A stretch of 64,000 nt of DNA, taken from positions 23,819,437 to 23,883,436 of the forward strand of contig CP141138.1 in the NCBI GenBank assembly GCA_035236585.1. The letters are read 5' to 3'. Source of the DNA: Warburgia ugandensis. Its lineage: Eukaryota > Streptophyta > Magnoliopsida > Canellales > Canellaceae. Every line of letters begins with the position of its first letter. The first letter of the stretch is position 1. Position numbers and translations under genes: made by a program. The notes under the pieces were generated by a model. That model was not told the origin of the DNA and did no database searches. It was given only the letters and a program-made list of their open reading frames with translations. This document shows positions 25,201-37,620 of this stretch, piece by piece.

Positions 25201-27331
25201 GGGTATTGATTGTTGAAAAGGGCAAGTTCAAACAACAGAAAAAGCCCAATATGGGCGATCCTAATTTCATATACCTGCCCAATGGTCAATTAACACATAG
25301 AAACATATCTGTTCTTTAGAATCTTTCTATGATCAAGAACACTACCCAACGAAAGATGGTGGTCGATCTGTACCATCAAATATCTAGTCCACCTCTCAGA
25401 TAATTATTACTCACCTAGCCAAAATCATTTGCCAGATCATTTACCCAAATGGGTTAGAGTTATTCTATATTTATGCGTTGGACTATTACTCAATTTCATT
25501 ATCTGTATGTTTATTTAATAATCGATGCTTGGCTTGCGATGAGCCTAAATCTTCTTCTCTAGACATGCCATGTGGTTAATTCTAGAGAGTGCACCTGATC
25601 CTTAATCTAAACTTTATCCACTTGCTTATAATTTTCTATGTGATATAGCTGAACAAGATTCAAAGTCTAACATGTTCAGCCTTTGTCCAACACTCATGTT
25701 CCTACCAACACAACACACGCCAAGGATGGCTTGATTTATGGTACTATCATGAAGGTCAAAGCAGGTTGTTAGGTGATTGATTCAGTTGGTTATTGATGAT
25801 ACCCATGTCCTTACCAAATTTTGAGTATTGATCAGCAAGCCATAGAATTGAATCTAAGTGATGCATGGCGCAATTGAAAAATTCATGGTATTTTGCGTCT
25901 AAATCTCACATGATGTATGATCAAATGTTTTTCCATGATGACAAGGTCTTCCTTGCATGGCTGCATTATTGGACGCATCTTCCCTGGCTTGTTGGGCTTC
26001 GGAATGCACGACCTGTACATCTCAGAAAACTGAAAGCAACCTTAAAATATTCTTCTTTTAACATCTTCTACCTGATGACTTTTTTGATGTATCGTCTTAT
26101 ACACCTCCGGTGTCATACTCTTATAGCTACTAGATACCTATAGGAAATTTGGTATTCAGTAGTCTAGTGTTTTAAAGCATAATATGATAGATCATGTATT
26201 TAAACAAAAATTTGGCTCACAATACATGTAATTCTTATCTAAAATATCATGCCTGTGGGCCCAATTAGTTACATATTGTGGCTGGGATTTAGTGCTCTAT
26301 GCGCCTAAACTTTGCTTGGATGCATGATATGATTGTTATATCTTATGCATCATGTACCGAATGTGGTCTAGAATACTTGGTTATTTCTATTAGTTCTAGT
26401 AATAAACATTAATCGGTATATAGTGCAACTAGCCCTATTCTTGTTTTATGCATCTAATCACTAGTAGGTTGTTTGATGTCATATATTTAATCAATGTCAC
26501 TAGCATGGTACTACGTGCAGGATCATGTCTAGCTGATATAAGTCTATACGCTACTCTACAAGCATGGCTTAGTGCATGGTAAATGAATTAAATTAATAAT
26601 TTAGTTCTAATACAATCATATTGTACATATGGATAAGAAAATAAAAGGACCAATGATACATCCAACATTTCTAGCATCATGCGCTTCTAGATTAGGAGAA
26701 TCCATCCGAATGATTTACAACCTTACAACAACATGCTAATAAAATATATGTACAAGTGTTAAATCGAAACATCCAAAGTTTAATTTAAAATGGCTAGATA
26801 GATCATTGATCATAAATCACAATTTATTAAAGTTTCATGCAATAAACTAAAGAAAAAGAATGCATACCATTCAATTTTTAAGAAAACATTTACATCAAAA
26901 TCATTCATGAATCATGCGTCAAGTTTCAAGTTGACTAATAAGATTCTAACACAATAATAATTGGCTAAAATTTTGCTAGCAATTCAAAACATATGAAATA
27001 CAACAATTGGGTATCCAATCACAATAGAATCATAAACAAAATTTTCATAGCAAAATCTATGGTAACTTGAAGTCCAGACATCACCTTGACAAATTGTACT
27101 TGGGACCGCTTAGCTACTCTTAGCTTACGTTTCCAATCCTTATCAAATTAAAGTTTTATTATCACTTATATTCTAATTGCACACAATTTATTTAATGAGT
27201 TATGATTTGAAATTTTGTTTAAGCTTTATTTTAACTTGTTTTTACACCATAGTAGTCAACAATTGACTTTAAAAATTTCATAATTTATAAATATAACATT
27301 TCTTTATTTCTTAAAAATGTGAGCCATTACA

Positions 27332-27336
27332 CTAAG
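27332..27336. repeat. Target-site duplication of element A, right copy (CTAAG)
   Basis: Matches 16221-16225 exactly. Confidence 0.85.
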
Positions 27337-28620
27337 TCCTTGATCTAACACACAAATAGGCACATCTTGCAAAAATTTGTGTGTTATATATGGTTCTCCT
27401 ATCAGGATCCTAGCTTCTAGATAGATGCCCTGTATGTATGTAATCATGATTAATTAATATACAAGTATGTCTATCAAAATTTTGGAGAGTACCTTCAACC
27501 ATGGCATTTGATGTACATGTCTGTTTGATTGTCAATGCAAAAACTCTCCCCTGGCTTCATTGTATCTGTCCTTGTCACGATTGTTCATCTTTTCCTTTCT
27601 TTGGGTAATCACTTAAGAAGTGGCCCTTTTCGACGCAATTGAAACATCATCGCTCTCGAACATAACAAGGCTTGCCTAGGTGGAACTTATGGTAGGTTGG
27701 GCATTGCATATTGTCCTCCTCCCTCTTCCTGACATCCTTTTGCCCGTTGGTCTTCACACGATCTTAGTTTGACACTTTGTACTCTTGTTCAACCATAGCT
27801 GCCAACTCTATAGCCTTCAATAGAGAGGAGGGCTAAGAAGATGGTTATCTTACTTTTTATATGAAAATTTAATCATCTAACAAACTTCTAGGCTGCCCTC
27901 AGTTCTGTAGAACACACTTTGGGAGTGAACCGCCTTACTTTAACAATCTTTGTCTCATATTGTTCTATAGTCACAGAACTTTGAACAATTCTAGAAACTC
28001 ATGTTCCTTCTGCTCCTTAACATGGGGTGGAAAGTATTTGCCAACTAAGACTGTTTTGAAGTCTTCCCACTCAACCAGCTCCATATTATTAAAGTAGTTC
28101 TTTTAGCTATGGGCCACCAATGTAGGGCCTCTCTAATTAGCACGAATGTAGCTAATGGCACTTGCCTATCCTCTAGCACATTCATAGCCCTAAAAATCAT
28201 CTTCACTTCTTAGAGCCATGTCTTAGCTGCTTTGGCCCATCTTCTCCTAAAAATTTTGGGGCTATCTTTTTAATCAATCTAACAATGTGTTACATCATGG
28301 CCCCAATTCATCGTGGCCCCGACTCTCCTCTATGCCCGAAGTTTATAACCTTTGTTTCATCGTTTGTAAGAGAAGTTATATTACGTCCTCGGTAGTGCCA
28401 CTATGAACCACATTATTTTTCTTGTGCTCTAGAGGATGAAGTCTCGACCAAGTTAGTAGCTCTATGTCTTTAGATACATCTAAATGTCAATAACTAAAAG
28501 CCTCGTAAGTAACTACTACTTAGCTGATTACAATATTACTTATTTTGTTTTCTTATTTATTTATTTTATCATTATTTATTTATTTATAGTTTTCTTATTG
28601 TTTGGCTGTGAGCAAAGTGA
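27337..28620 (-). other. Element B gag/protease remnant
   Basis: The order and wording parallel the gag-protease region of A. A zinc-knuckle region lies near 27600-27700 and gag-like sequence follows up to the primer-binding site. It is heavily decayed. The protease part continues across A at 16101-16220, which shows that A interrupted B. Confidence 0.75.
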
Positions 28621-28625
28621 ACCAT

Positions 28626-28638
28626 GCTCTAATACCAA
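28626..28638 (-). other. Primer-binding site of element B
   Basis: The minus strand reads TTGGTATTAGAGC, one base from the standard initiator-Met site. It lies one base from the right LTR start at 28640. Confidence 0.8.
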
Positions 28639-28639
28639 G

Positions 28640-31600
28640 TGTGGTGACTCAGGTTTTCAAAAATAAAGTTTTGAAATAAAATTTGGAAAGAAAACTTTCC
28701 TACATGATTTTTTTTTCCAACATTTGAAATTTATGATGCATGCATATTTTCTTTGTTCCACCCTTCAAACTGATGTCACTTTAAAAACCTTTACGTATAA
28801 TAGCAAAATAAAAAATAATACTATTTCAGAGTTCCCTAGTCAAACCTCAAACATTAAGGAATTTAAATTCAATTTATAATTTAAACTAAATACATCAATG
28901 TCACCTATCTTATATCATTTATACTCAAATGCTCCTAGTTCAAAAATTAAAGTAGTAACAAGTTCAACTAACTATTCTTATTCATACTTTCTTCCTCTAC
29001 TTCTCCTTATTCAACTCTCACTAGCCGACCACCCAGTCCTCTCATACTTCACCTAAAATGTTTTGTAGGGGTGAGTACAATGACTCATTAGGAAAATGCC
29101 TAAACCAGCCATTTGCAAATCACAACAAACACATATGTACAAATTAAGAAATGCAAATAATTAAATACTTGATATCAAAACTTTGTGGTTCCCAAATCAT
29201 TTTAAAAATCTCGTACACTTTTGATGTACAAAGACATATGAGATCTTGTCATATCATATTGTATCACATTTTATGAAATCATATCTGGTCATATCACATC
29301 ACACCGTGTTATATCAATAAGTGATAGTGTCCTGTCACTGGCTAGATTCAGCAATGGTCAATATCCTCAACCATGATTGACATATCATTCCATGTCCTGT
29401 AAGAATAGGGTCTACTATGCATGTAGAGGGCTGTCCTCGCACTATGCTCGGGCATGGATACCGTGCGAGCTACACCAGTCCTCAAGGGGGCATTAGATCA
29501 ATTTGAGAGTAGTCTACCCCTGATACATAGTCACAACTAAGCCTCTTAAGGCAGGCATCTATATCAGAAGCTAATGGCCAACTGATCTCTTAGCATAGCA
29601 ATCAAAGGGATCTTATAATTCACCCTAGGAGAGGCTCAACTTTTACAAGTTGCCTAATTTTAGGCTAGGCACAACTCTCCCAAATCGCCTAATTTTAAGC
29701 TAAGCACAACTCTCCAAAGTTGCCTAGTTTTTTCTCTCGTCGTATGGCTCCAAGAGTCGTCCATTTGTATCAACAACAAGAGTCGGCTATATTTCAATCG
29801 ATACATTTGCACCAGTAGTGCACTATCCAAATCAAAATAACTTTCTTTTCCATTGCAAAATGTGAAAGCACTTTTAATCTGTTTCTATGAGCATATGTGG
29901 AGTTCTGTACTTTCAATCCGTGTTTGTATGACTTTTCTAAATGTGTAGAAAATAAACTTCCAATAAACCATTTCATTTTTTTCAGAGAAATTCATTTAAA
30001 GCTTCATCATTATACTCTGATACAGTTTGCGCGTCTTTTCAAGATATTTATGCTGGATTTTCTTGTGTATATTACATGAATAAAAACTTACTCGAAAAGC
30101 ACTTAAATCATATATCCCTGCCCAAATTTTCAGCGACAACTCTCAAATTATTTTTAGCACAAAATCATATACATCCTCAATTTTGAGATCTATTTGCTTT
30201 TAACTTTACATTATAGCATATCAATCACAAAGATGGAATGCATGAAGCTGATTGGAACACGTGATGATCCATGATAAGAGTGATATGCGCATGGCCATTT
30301 AACTATAGAGTGGATAGTGTACATGACAAATCAAAGCCATAATATCGGGTGCACGCATGGTACTTAAAACAAAAGGTACACACTGATGGTTGTGCCTCTT
30401 ACTTGATTGAAGGCTAAGAAGACACTTGAAAATCTATGGTATTAAACCACTATATGCCTGTGATATTCATCCCTTCAAAATGAAAATCCCATTAATGAAA
30501 AATCTTAAATTCATGTGTGTGATCCATACCTTATAATAGTGTATGCATGGATCAACAACTCAAAATCAACCTCACGCCTACATTTGTGTCCATAATGTAC
30601 GCATAGACTTGGACTTATGATCAATGGTGCGCATAAAATTCTATATGAATGCAAGAGTGCATATTCATCTATAAGTTCCAATAATATGTGCACTTGGAAT
30701 AGATCTACAGTGCCTACTTAGTGTGACTCTGTACAGTGATCAGGTGCTAGGTGTTGAGGCAATATCCATACATAAGGTGTGGTGCGCATTGCCCATGTGC
30801 TGGTGTTAAGCACTGTACTTGTGCGCAAAGTGTCATGCATTCTATCCTTGCGCTGGGTGACAACCTACCTGTGTGCAATGTGCCATACAAGCTAAGCTCT
30901 CAATGAGATCTAAATGCATTCAGCCAGGATTTGAATGTTCAATACTCATTAAAGTTTCATGACCCAATCTCACAAACCTCCATTCAGCACACCACTCATT
31001 CTAAACTATATAAAGTAGTCTTAACGTGTTTAAGTGCATGCATGATTTGGACACTAAGGATCTAAACCACGTCCAAAAGAAAACTTATTGATTCATGCAT
31101 GCGTCATTTGTCGAAGCAATCTGTGCATAACCTGAGGCAACATATATGTAAAAGGTGGAACTTTAAAATTTATATAAGTCATTAAATGTATACATGAAGT
31201 CATGATGTTATTCATGCTACTCTTCGATAAAGAAGAAGGACATATTATTGTTATTATTTTTTCAAGATATGCATGACCCATGCACAACACATATACATAC
31301 CCAATCATTTTCTTTAATTTCTAGATTTGCTAAACATAAGATCTTTATACTCAAAACTTCAAATCTCCTCAATTAAACCACATCGATCATACTTATTCGT
31401 CCTCAAAAATTTTTATGTAAAATAATTAGGCACGGTACGTGTGGATCTTAGAGTTAAGCAAAAATGTTTCAGCAGTGAAGAGTTAACATATTATGCATCC
31501 CAACAATCTTGATGTAGGGATGAATATGTGAAAATCAATTCACGTGATCTTGCATACAAGCAAAAATTTAGGCTTTAAAATTTCAATTGATATACCAAAA

Positions 31601-31835
31601 AAACTTATGCATCCAACTTCATTAGAATACAACCAATTCATGATGCTGAATATTGTGAAGAACCTTGCGCATTTGACAAGAGTATAGTCAATCAAAAGAA
31701 ACGTGGATCAAAGCATCATGATGAATTGGCATTTAAAAGGCAGCCACCTTAGGGAAAATTCCTACGCACCCTAACTCTTGAAGAACACCAATCTTCTTTA
31801 ACAAAATGCAAAATGGGTAGTGATCCTTGGAGCAG

Positions 31836-31897
<62 letters not shown>

Positions 31898-32391
31898 GCC
31901 TAGCCAGCATGTCTATGACATGTCTTGGCTCGTTACCAATTAGGATTGGTCCACTTTTTCCTAATATGTGTATCACATATCCCTTCTTTTTTTCTTTTTT
32001 TCTTTCCAACCTTTCACCACTCAAATCCTAGTATTATTCTAACTATATTCTGTGCCTAAATTTCTTTCCTATCTTATGCTCTATACATCATCTTATTCTT
32101 TCCTTAGATCCACATGATCCTAGCCTTTCCTTTCATTATACTCTAGTTGACCATCCTAGGTTGACTTTACCTAATTTCCCATAATCCACTTAATTTCCTT
32201 AATTTTCTTCTTATTTCCTATTTTAGGAATCTAGGTTTTCTTCAAAAACTTAAGTTAGCATGTCATTTTGGTGGTTTGAACTCTAGACTTAAGTAACTAA
32301 CATTCACTCCACAACTAATTGAGCTAGCTAGGTTTTGTTGTTAATTTTTTATAAACTAAAGGTTTATATCCTAAAAATGCAAGTTATTATA
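28640..32391 (-). repeat. Right (5') LTR of element B
   Basis: A 3.75-kb repeat starting TGTGGTGACTCAGG and ending AGTTATTATA. It is longer than the matching parts of the left LTR. It carries a 59-bp CT microsatellite at the position where the left copy has 109 bp. No gene is visible within it; ORFs at 29794-30693 are short and unrecognised. Confidence 0.87.
31837..31895. repeat. (CT)n microsatellite, about 29 units, in the right LTR of B
   Basis: Pure CT run homologous in position to 11555-11663. Confidence 0.96.
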
Positions 32392-32396
32392 GATAG

Positions 32397-33539
32397 AGGT
32401 GAGAACTTTAAATATTCTAATAATTTCTCAGATGATTCTCTTTTTGTTTCTATAAGAAGTCGACCTTTGAATGGAAGATCATCATGAAACAACACTCCTA
32501 AAAGGAAGCATGATTTTGACTTGTTTGAAGTGAAGGTAAATGTCCTAGAGTTTCAAGGAATGTTGTAGCCCAATGAATTCCTAGATTGGCTATACACTGT
32601 AGAGCACATTTTTTAATACAATGAGTTTTTAGAAGATGCTAAGGTAAAACTCATTGTTCTCAAACTTAGAAAGTGCTTCTTTATGGTGGAAAAATATAAA
32701 GCAACAAAGAGCACAAGAAGGAAAGAGTCAGATTAAGACTCAGGACAAGATTAAAAAAAACACCCAAAAAAGAGATTTCCACTTGAAAATTATAAGACAG
32801 ACACATTGTAAAAAAATTCAAAATTTGAAACAAGAAGGGTTGAATGTTGAAGAATATAGTATGGAGTTTGAGCACTTGATATTGAAGAGTGATGTGTTTG
32901 AGCTTTAAGAGCAAACCATAGAATGCTTCTTGGGTAGCTTAAAGAAAGAAATTGAGACACAGTATGTTTGTAACAATATTGTTCATTCAGTGATGTTAGA
33001 AAGCTTTCCTTAATAGTTGATAGTGATAAGCAATGTGCTTTCCCAAGTTCTAATGCATGCAGATGTTTTAAGTGCCAAGGTCTTGGGCACATTGCTTTGA
33101 ATGTCCAAACTACAAATTAGTTGCTTTGACAGAAGAATTAGAAAGCAAATAGAAAGAATCTCAATTAGGTTGTGAAGAAGATGATGATGTCATTCCTATT
33201 GATCAAGGTGAGATGTTGGTAGTACAAAGAAATTTGAGTGTCATTCATAATGATGATGATGATTGGCTACGCAAACCCATATTTCACACAAGATGCACTT
33301 CACATGGCAATGTATGTGATGCTATAATTGACAATGATACTTATGAGAATTTACTTCTGTAGAACTAGTGAACAAGTTAAAGTTAAAAGTGGAGCTTCAT
33401 CCTTAACCATACAAACTTAAGTGGCTAGCCAAGGAACATTAAATTAATGTAACTTATAAGTGCCTAGTTTCTTTCTCTATTGAAAACAATAAGGATGGAG
33501 TATGGTATGTTGTTATTCCAATGGATGCTTGTCACTTAT
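32397..33539 (+). other. Element C gag/protease remnant, middle part
   Basis: Gag-like segments DFDLFEVKVNVLEFQGM, EFLDWLYTVE, GLNVEEYSMEFEHLILKSD and a Cys-rich knuckle (near 33060-33110) appear in the normal order of gypsy gag. A protease-like stretch follows, ending YVVIPMDACHLL at the insertion point of D. Decayed fossil. Confidence 0.82.
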
Positions 33540-34439
33540 TGTCACGCCCAGGTCCTAAATAGTAGATTAAACCGTAAAAATTAAGGACATTAGACGTTAA
33601 TGATGAAAAAGTCATTCATCAGATTGTGCTCGAAGAGAGCTTTCCAACGACACTAAGAATGTGCGAAACGGAGATCAGGAGCGACGGACCCAGGAGTTTT
33701 ACCACTGAGGCAGAGGGGGTCCAAATTGATAATGGCACCCCCCTCTAACACATGTAAACCATATGGTCACGTGGGAGGAACTCGACACGCGGGAGTGGAA
33801 CTCACCGCGTGGAGCTCTACTCCCACGCGTCTGCAGCACTAGGAAGAGGGAGCCAAGCCGGCAACCCTCTCCCCTCTCCCCTCATTTTCCGGCGACACTC
33901 TCTCCCCCTTCCACGGGATTTCGGGCATTTCTCTTCCCTCCCCAGAGCCCGTCTTCCTGGTTCCCCGATGCTTCTCCGGTGCCAGGGAAGTCGACGCCGG
34001 AGATGACAAGGACCGAAGACGAAATCACCTCATTCCCTCTCTCTCTCATTCGCCCCAACCCATTGCTGTTGACACCCCCTTTCCACCCGGAATAGAGCAA
34101 CTGGACGGGGATTCTCCCTCCCAACAGCTCGTCTTTGTGAATCCCTGAGTACTATCGTATCAATTTTGGGCCTTCCATCAAAACCAAAAATCAATAATGG
34201 ACTTGCCCTAGGTTCTAATGCCTAGACCCTGATACGAAGAAGAAGAAGAAGGAAATCCCCTCTCAAAAAGACAAAAAAAAAAACCCCTACTGGCAGATTC
34301 ATCTCCTGGGTACTACACGGCAAGGGTTTCACCAGGCCAACTCTCTGCTAGTTTTGGATTAACATCAAGGTACCCATCTGGAAAGGCTTCATTTTCCCTC
34401 TTTGATCATCTAATATGCAATGTTTTTCCCTGAGAAATC

Positions 34440-35107
34440 AGCTCCTATTTCCCTCCTGCTTATTGGGTGCGTCCCCATTACTTTTGAAATTGGATATCCT
34501 GGGATACAGAAAATTGCTTATTGAGTGCAACATATAATTGCCTTGTCTTGTTTTACTATTATGGATCAAATGGTTTATTTGTTTGTGAAGTGAAAGAAAT
34601 CGAAGATAATAGAGAAGGAATCCACTTGCATTGCAAGGAGTGCTTATGGGATGAAATGTTCCTATAGGATCACCATGACCTTCAGATTTTGAAGCAGGAC
34701 TTAACTGCAAAAACTCCATCCTCGTCTTGCTCCAAATAATTTTATCAGATTTGAGAGGTCTGATAGTGGTGCTGTCTAGGGGTAACATATGTTCATTCCA
34801 CTCTTCCAATTCCAGTACTCTAAGGTGTCTTCTAAGTTGTATGGACCAAGTTTTTTTGCACATTAATAACTGTCACCAAGTCTGCTATGGTTGCTTCTCT
34901 GTGGATGAAAATGGAATAAATAGTATCAAGTTGTTCTTTTAGAATGAATTCTTTGCACCAAAGCATGTGCCAAAATTGGATTTTATTGCCTTTCATTGGA
35001 TGGAATCTGATATCTGCATCAAAATTTTGCTTCCTTGCAATCACCTTTTTCCAGGAGAAAGAAGCACCTACGGGTAGTGTTTCATTAGTGGTCCAATCTA
35101 CCTCCAC
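34440..35107 (-). mobile_element. L1-type LINE fragment inside D
   Basis: Minus-strand translations resemble the C-terminal post-RT region of plant L1 elements: SFSWKKVIARKQNFDADIRF, GNKIQFWHMLWC, then further on an EDGVFAVKSCFKI-like string in another frame. Two overlapping ORFs (34832-35107 and 34438-34863) cover it with frame breaks. No endonuclease, RT core or poly(A) tail is seen, so it is a short, decayed scrap whose edges are approximate. Confidence 0.6.
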
Positions 35108-36149
35108 AGATAGTTAGTCTCTGTTCTGTATCTCCACGACCACTTAGTTATCAGTGTTCATTCATGAATCTCAAGTTTCTTCTGCTGTTTAAGTATCACT
35201 AGGTTTGTCGCCACCTCCTTCCCTTTCAGCGGAATCGTCATGAGTGAGAGAACTCATCGTGCTAATATCCTTGCATATATTAACTTCTTGCATTACATCA
35301 CTATTTAAGTGCTACATATCACTTGCAGTTGAATATTGTTCTCTATTCCCAAGCTATTTGACAGGCTTCAGGTTGTCTTTGTGCTTGATGTATGTGGAAT
35401 GGTAGGCTAGTAGACCTGATGCCTAGTGTACTGCTTAAATGCAATGAATTTGTTCTTATAGTAATAACACTTTAAAAAATAAAAAAAACTTATTTACATG
35501 CAGATCCATCTTTGTTTCTTGCACACTCAAATTCTCAAGTTACTGAACTAACGAGTGCAGTTCACTTTCCCATTTAACTTTGTATGTGTCCTTTCTTCTC
35601 CAATCAAATCAGCTAACCGGGAGCTTCCCCTATCTACTCATGTTTGATTGATAAAGCAGACTAGTTTGAGAATTTTGATACCAATTAAGTACCTACCAAC
35701 GAAGGCCATTTAAGGATACGTAAATAAATTGAGATAGCTACCAATCGGTGTGCAGATCCTTGATCTAGGTGTAAGAGGTTAGATTAAGAATATGGGGAAA
35801 GTAGGGCTAGAAGTGATTTTAGGAACTGGCATGAAATTCTGAAACTTACTTAGAACTGGCACTTGTTGTAGAGGTTTGAGAGCAGTGCGAACGGCTCTAG
35901 CAGTAGAACTTTGAATTATACGTAGAGAGCAGGTAAGGACCCTGAACCCATGCATTCTTTAAATTCTTGTTGTTATGTTCTCTTGAAATTAACTTTATGC
36001 ATGTGTAAAATGTATGTATATGGCCACCTTGGTTTAATGGATGATAGAAATTGTAATCTCTTATTAAAAAGGTCATGTTATAGTGTGATTTGCTATGCTT
36101 AACTGTTGTGATGATGCAAACTGTTATAAAATGGTCAAGCCCAAAATAG

Positions 36150-36665
36150 TAAGCCCTGAGGGCCTCCCGGTAAGCTATGATGACGCTTTCCAAGATGGTA
36201 ATTCCTGAGGGAAAGGGCTACCTGGTTGCTTGCAACTAAGGTGAAGCCGCCCAAGACGGTAAATCCTGAGGATTGGACTGTCTGGTATTGAGCCTCCCAA
36301 GACGGTAAACCCTGAGGGAAAGGGCTGCCTGGTTCTTTGGAATCATGGTGGAGCCGCCCAAGATGGTAAACCCTGAGGGATGAACTGTCAGGTATTGAGC
36401 CTCCCAAGATGGTAATTCCTGAGGGAAAGGGCTGCCTGGTCTTTTGGGATCACGGTGGAGCCGCCCAAGATGGTAAACCCTGAGGGATAAGCTGGCATAT
36501 TGAGTTACCCAAGATGGAAAACCCTGAGGGAAAGGGCTGCCTGGTTGATCTTGACTAAGGTGGAGCCACCCAAGATGGTAAACCCTGAGGGAACCTGACT
36601 TTGGCGCTGCCCAAGATGGTAAATCCTGAGGGTCCGGCTGCCCCCAAGATGGTAATCCTTGAGGG
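36150..36665. repeat. Tandem minisatellite with alternating ~60/~47-bp units in D
   Basis: Ten copies of the core AAGATGGTAAACCCTGAGG (with variants) start near 36195, 36253, 36301, 36361, 36408, 36469, 36512, 36572, 36614 and 36648, plus a degenerate first copy near 36150. The spacing alternates about 60 and 41-47 bp over most of the array, making a dimeric higher-order unit of about 107 bp. The linkers alternate too (GGAAAGGGCTGCCTGGT versus shorter forms). The minus strand stays open for 177 codons, likely because the repeat lacks stops in that frame. Confidence 0.93.
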
Positions 36666-37419
36666 AGATGACTATTGAATCCTAGTGTAATGCTAGGCAG
36701 GTTTAATATTACTGAGAAAATCATCACTGAGTATACAGCTTTGTTGGAAGTAACGCTTATAGTTTGCATTTAACTTTAGAATAAGGTCTATGACTTAGTC
36801 ACTCATCTATTGAATGTCCTGTGGTTGGACACGAATAGGAAATCCTTATGGGGTGTGCTTGTTTGCATGCGATGACTGTTGTGTCATATTAGAATTTGGG
36901 AAAAAACTGTAATTCTGCTCTAATAAGCATAGGCCTTATCTGATAGCACATGCTAACTATGTTATATATGACTAGTTAAAAATGGAAAATGCATGCTCAT
37001 GTTATAGTGAATGTGTTTTTAAGCGTAGCAATGAGAATGACTGGATATGCATGGGTTTGGTTCTTTTCCCTTACTGGGCTTCGCAGCTCACCTTGTTATT
37101 TTGCAGGTACCAGTCAGACAGAGAAGAGAAAGGTCGTTGAGTGAGTTGAAGAAAGCTTGCTTGAAGCTGTTAAATTTTGAGTTGTATATAAACACATGTA
37201 TATAAGTGCTAAACGAGTTGTCTTATTTTGACACTGATTCCTCATGCATCATGCATGTCTTACTATGATAGATAGTATGGAGACTGAGTCTCCCTTCAGT
37301 AAAATTTTGACTGCTATATTGTCTATCAGGTGAACCGCATAGCATGCGTTAAATGCATAACGTCCGAAAAATAGGGGAGACTCTGCCGAAATTTCGGTAG
37401 GACTCGGTTGTTAAAGGAA

Positions 37420-37422
<3 letters not shown>

Positions 37423-37450
<28 letters not shown>
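37423..37450. repeat. (TA)n microsatellite in D
   Basis: About 14 TA/AT dinucleotides near the right end of D. Confidence 0.95.
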
Positions 37451-37620
37451 TACTAGTAAACTATGACTTGCCCAGGACAAGAGCACCTAGCTCTCTCAAC
37501 ACTTTCGCTATGATATAATTATGAAAAAAGAAAAGAAAAGGCAAGGCCACGTAGGCCGGCTCCCCCAATCGTTAGGCTTGATTAAGCCTAATCGCGACCC
37601 TGGGGATTGGGGTTCTGACA

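Larger units (their letters stand above)
16226..27331 (-). mobile_element. Element A: Ty3/gypsy LTR element nested inside B
   Basis: Two direct repeats of about 4.1-4.2 kb (16226-20420 and 23202-27331) bracket a short internal region of about 2.8 kb, with perfect 5-bp target duplications CTAAG. It reads leftward: a primer-binding site at 23188-23200, gag beginning MPPRRSRTNTSTL at 23055, a zinc-knuckle region near 22000-22100, an aspartic-protease region with VLIDLGATHSFIS, and reverse transcriptase with [13 protein letters not shown] and FLVMPFGL. RNase H and integrase were not recognised. It is a broken fossil with at least several breaks. In stretches compared by eye the LTRs differ at roughly one base in 15-20, so it is the youngest clearly datable layer. 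The Tekay/Del-like clade is a guess. Confidence 0.92.
23202..27331 (-). repeat. Right (5') LTR of element A
   Basis: It starts TATGACGTCCTGGG beside the primer-binding site and ends GAGCCATTACA before CTAAG. It matches the left LTR, with indels of a few hundred bases on both sides of the comparison. Confidence 0.9.
33540..37620 (+). mobile_element. Element D: solo-LTR-like insertion in C
   Basis: The 4081-bp insertion begins TGTCACGCCCAGGTCC, ends GGGGTTCTGACA and is flanked by the 5-bp duplication CTTAT (33535-33539 and 37621-37625). The C reading resumes directly after it. No gag or pol, primer-binding site or internal LTR pair is visible, so a solo LTR of a large gypsy family is the best reading. 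The ends resemble those of A, B and G, which suggests related families. It carries an L1-like LINE scrap, a dimeric tandem repeat and a TA microsatellite. A GC-rich block lies at about 33660-34130. Orientation is inferred from the end sequences. Confidence 0.82.

Noticed and set aside
33763-34124. Pro/Ser-rich plus-strand ORFs and the overlapping minus-strand ORF in D
   Set aside because: They lie in a GC-rich LTR block, overlap in several frames and have no domain.
36150-36665. CRISPR-like regular repeat array
   Set aside because: The spacers are themselves repeated and related, the units alternate in length, and the setting is a plant LTR. It is a minisatellite.
36236-36769. 177-codon minus-strand ORF with repeated PSGFTILGG-like units
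   Set aside because: It is explained by the tandem repeat lacking stops in one frame. No start context or family was found.
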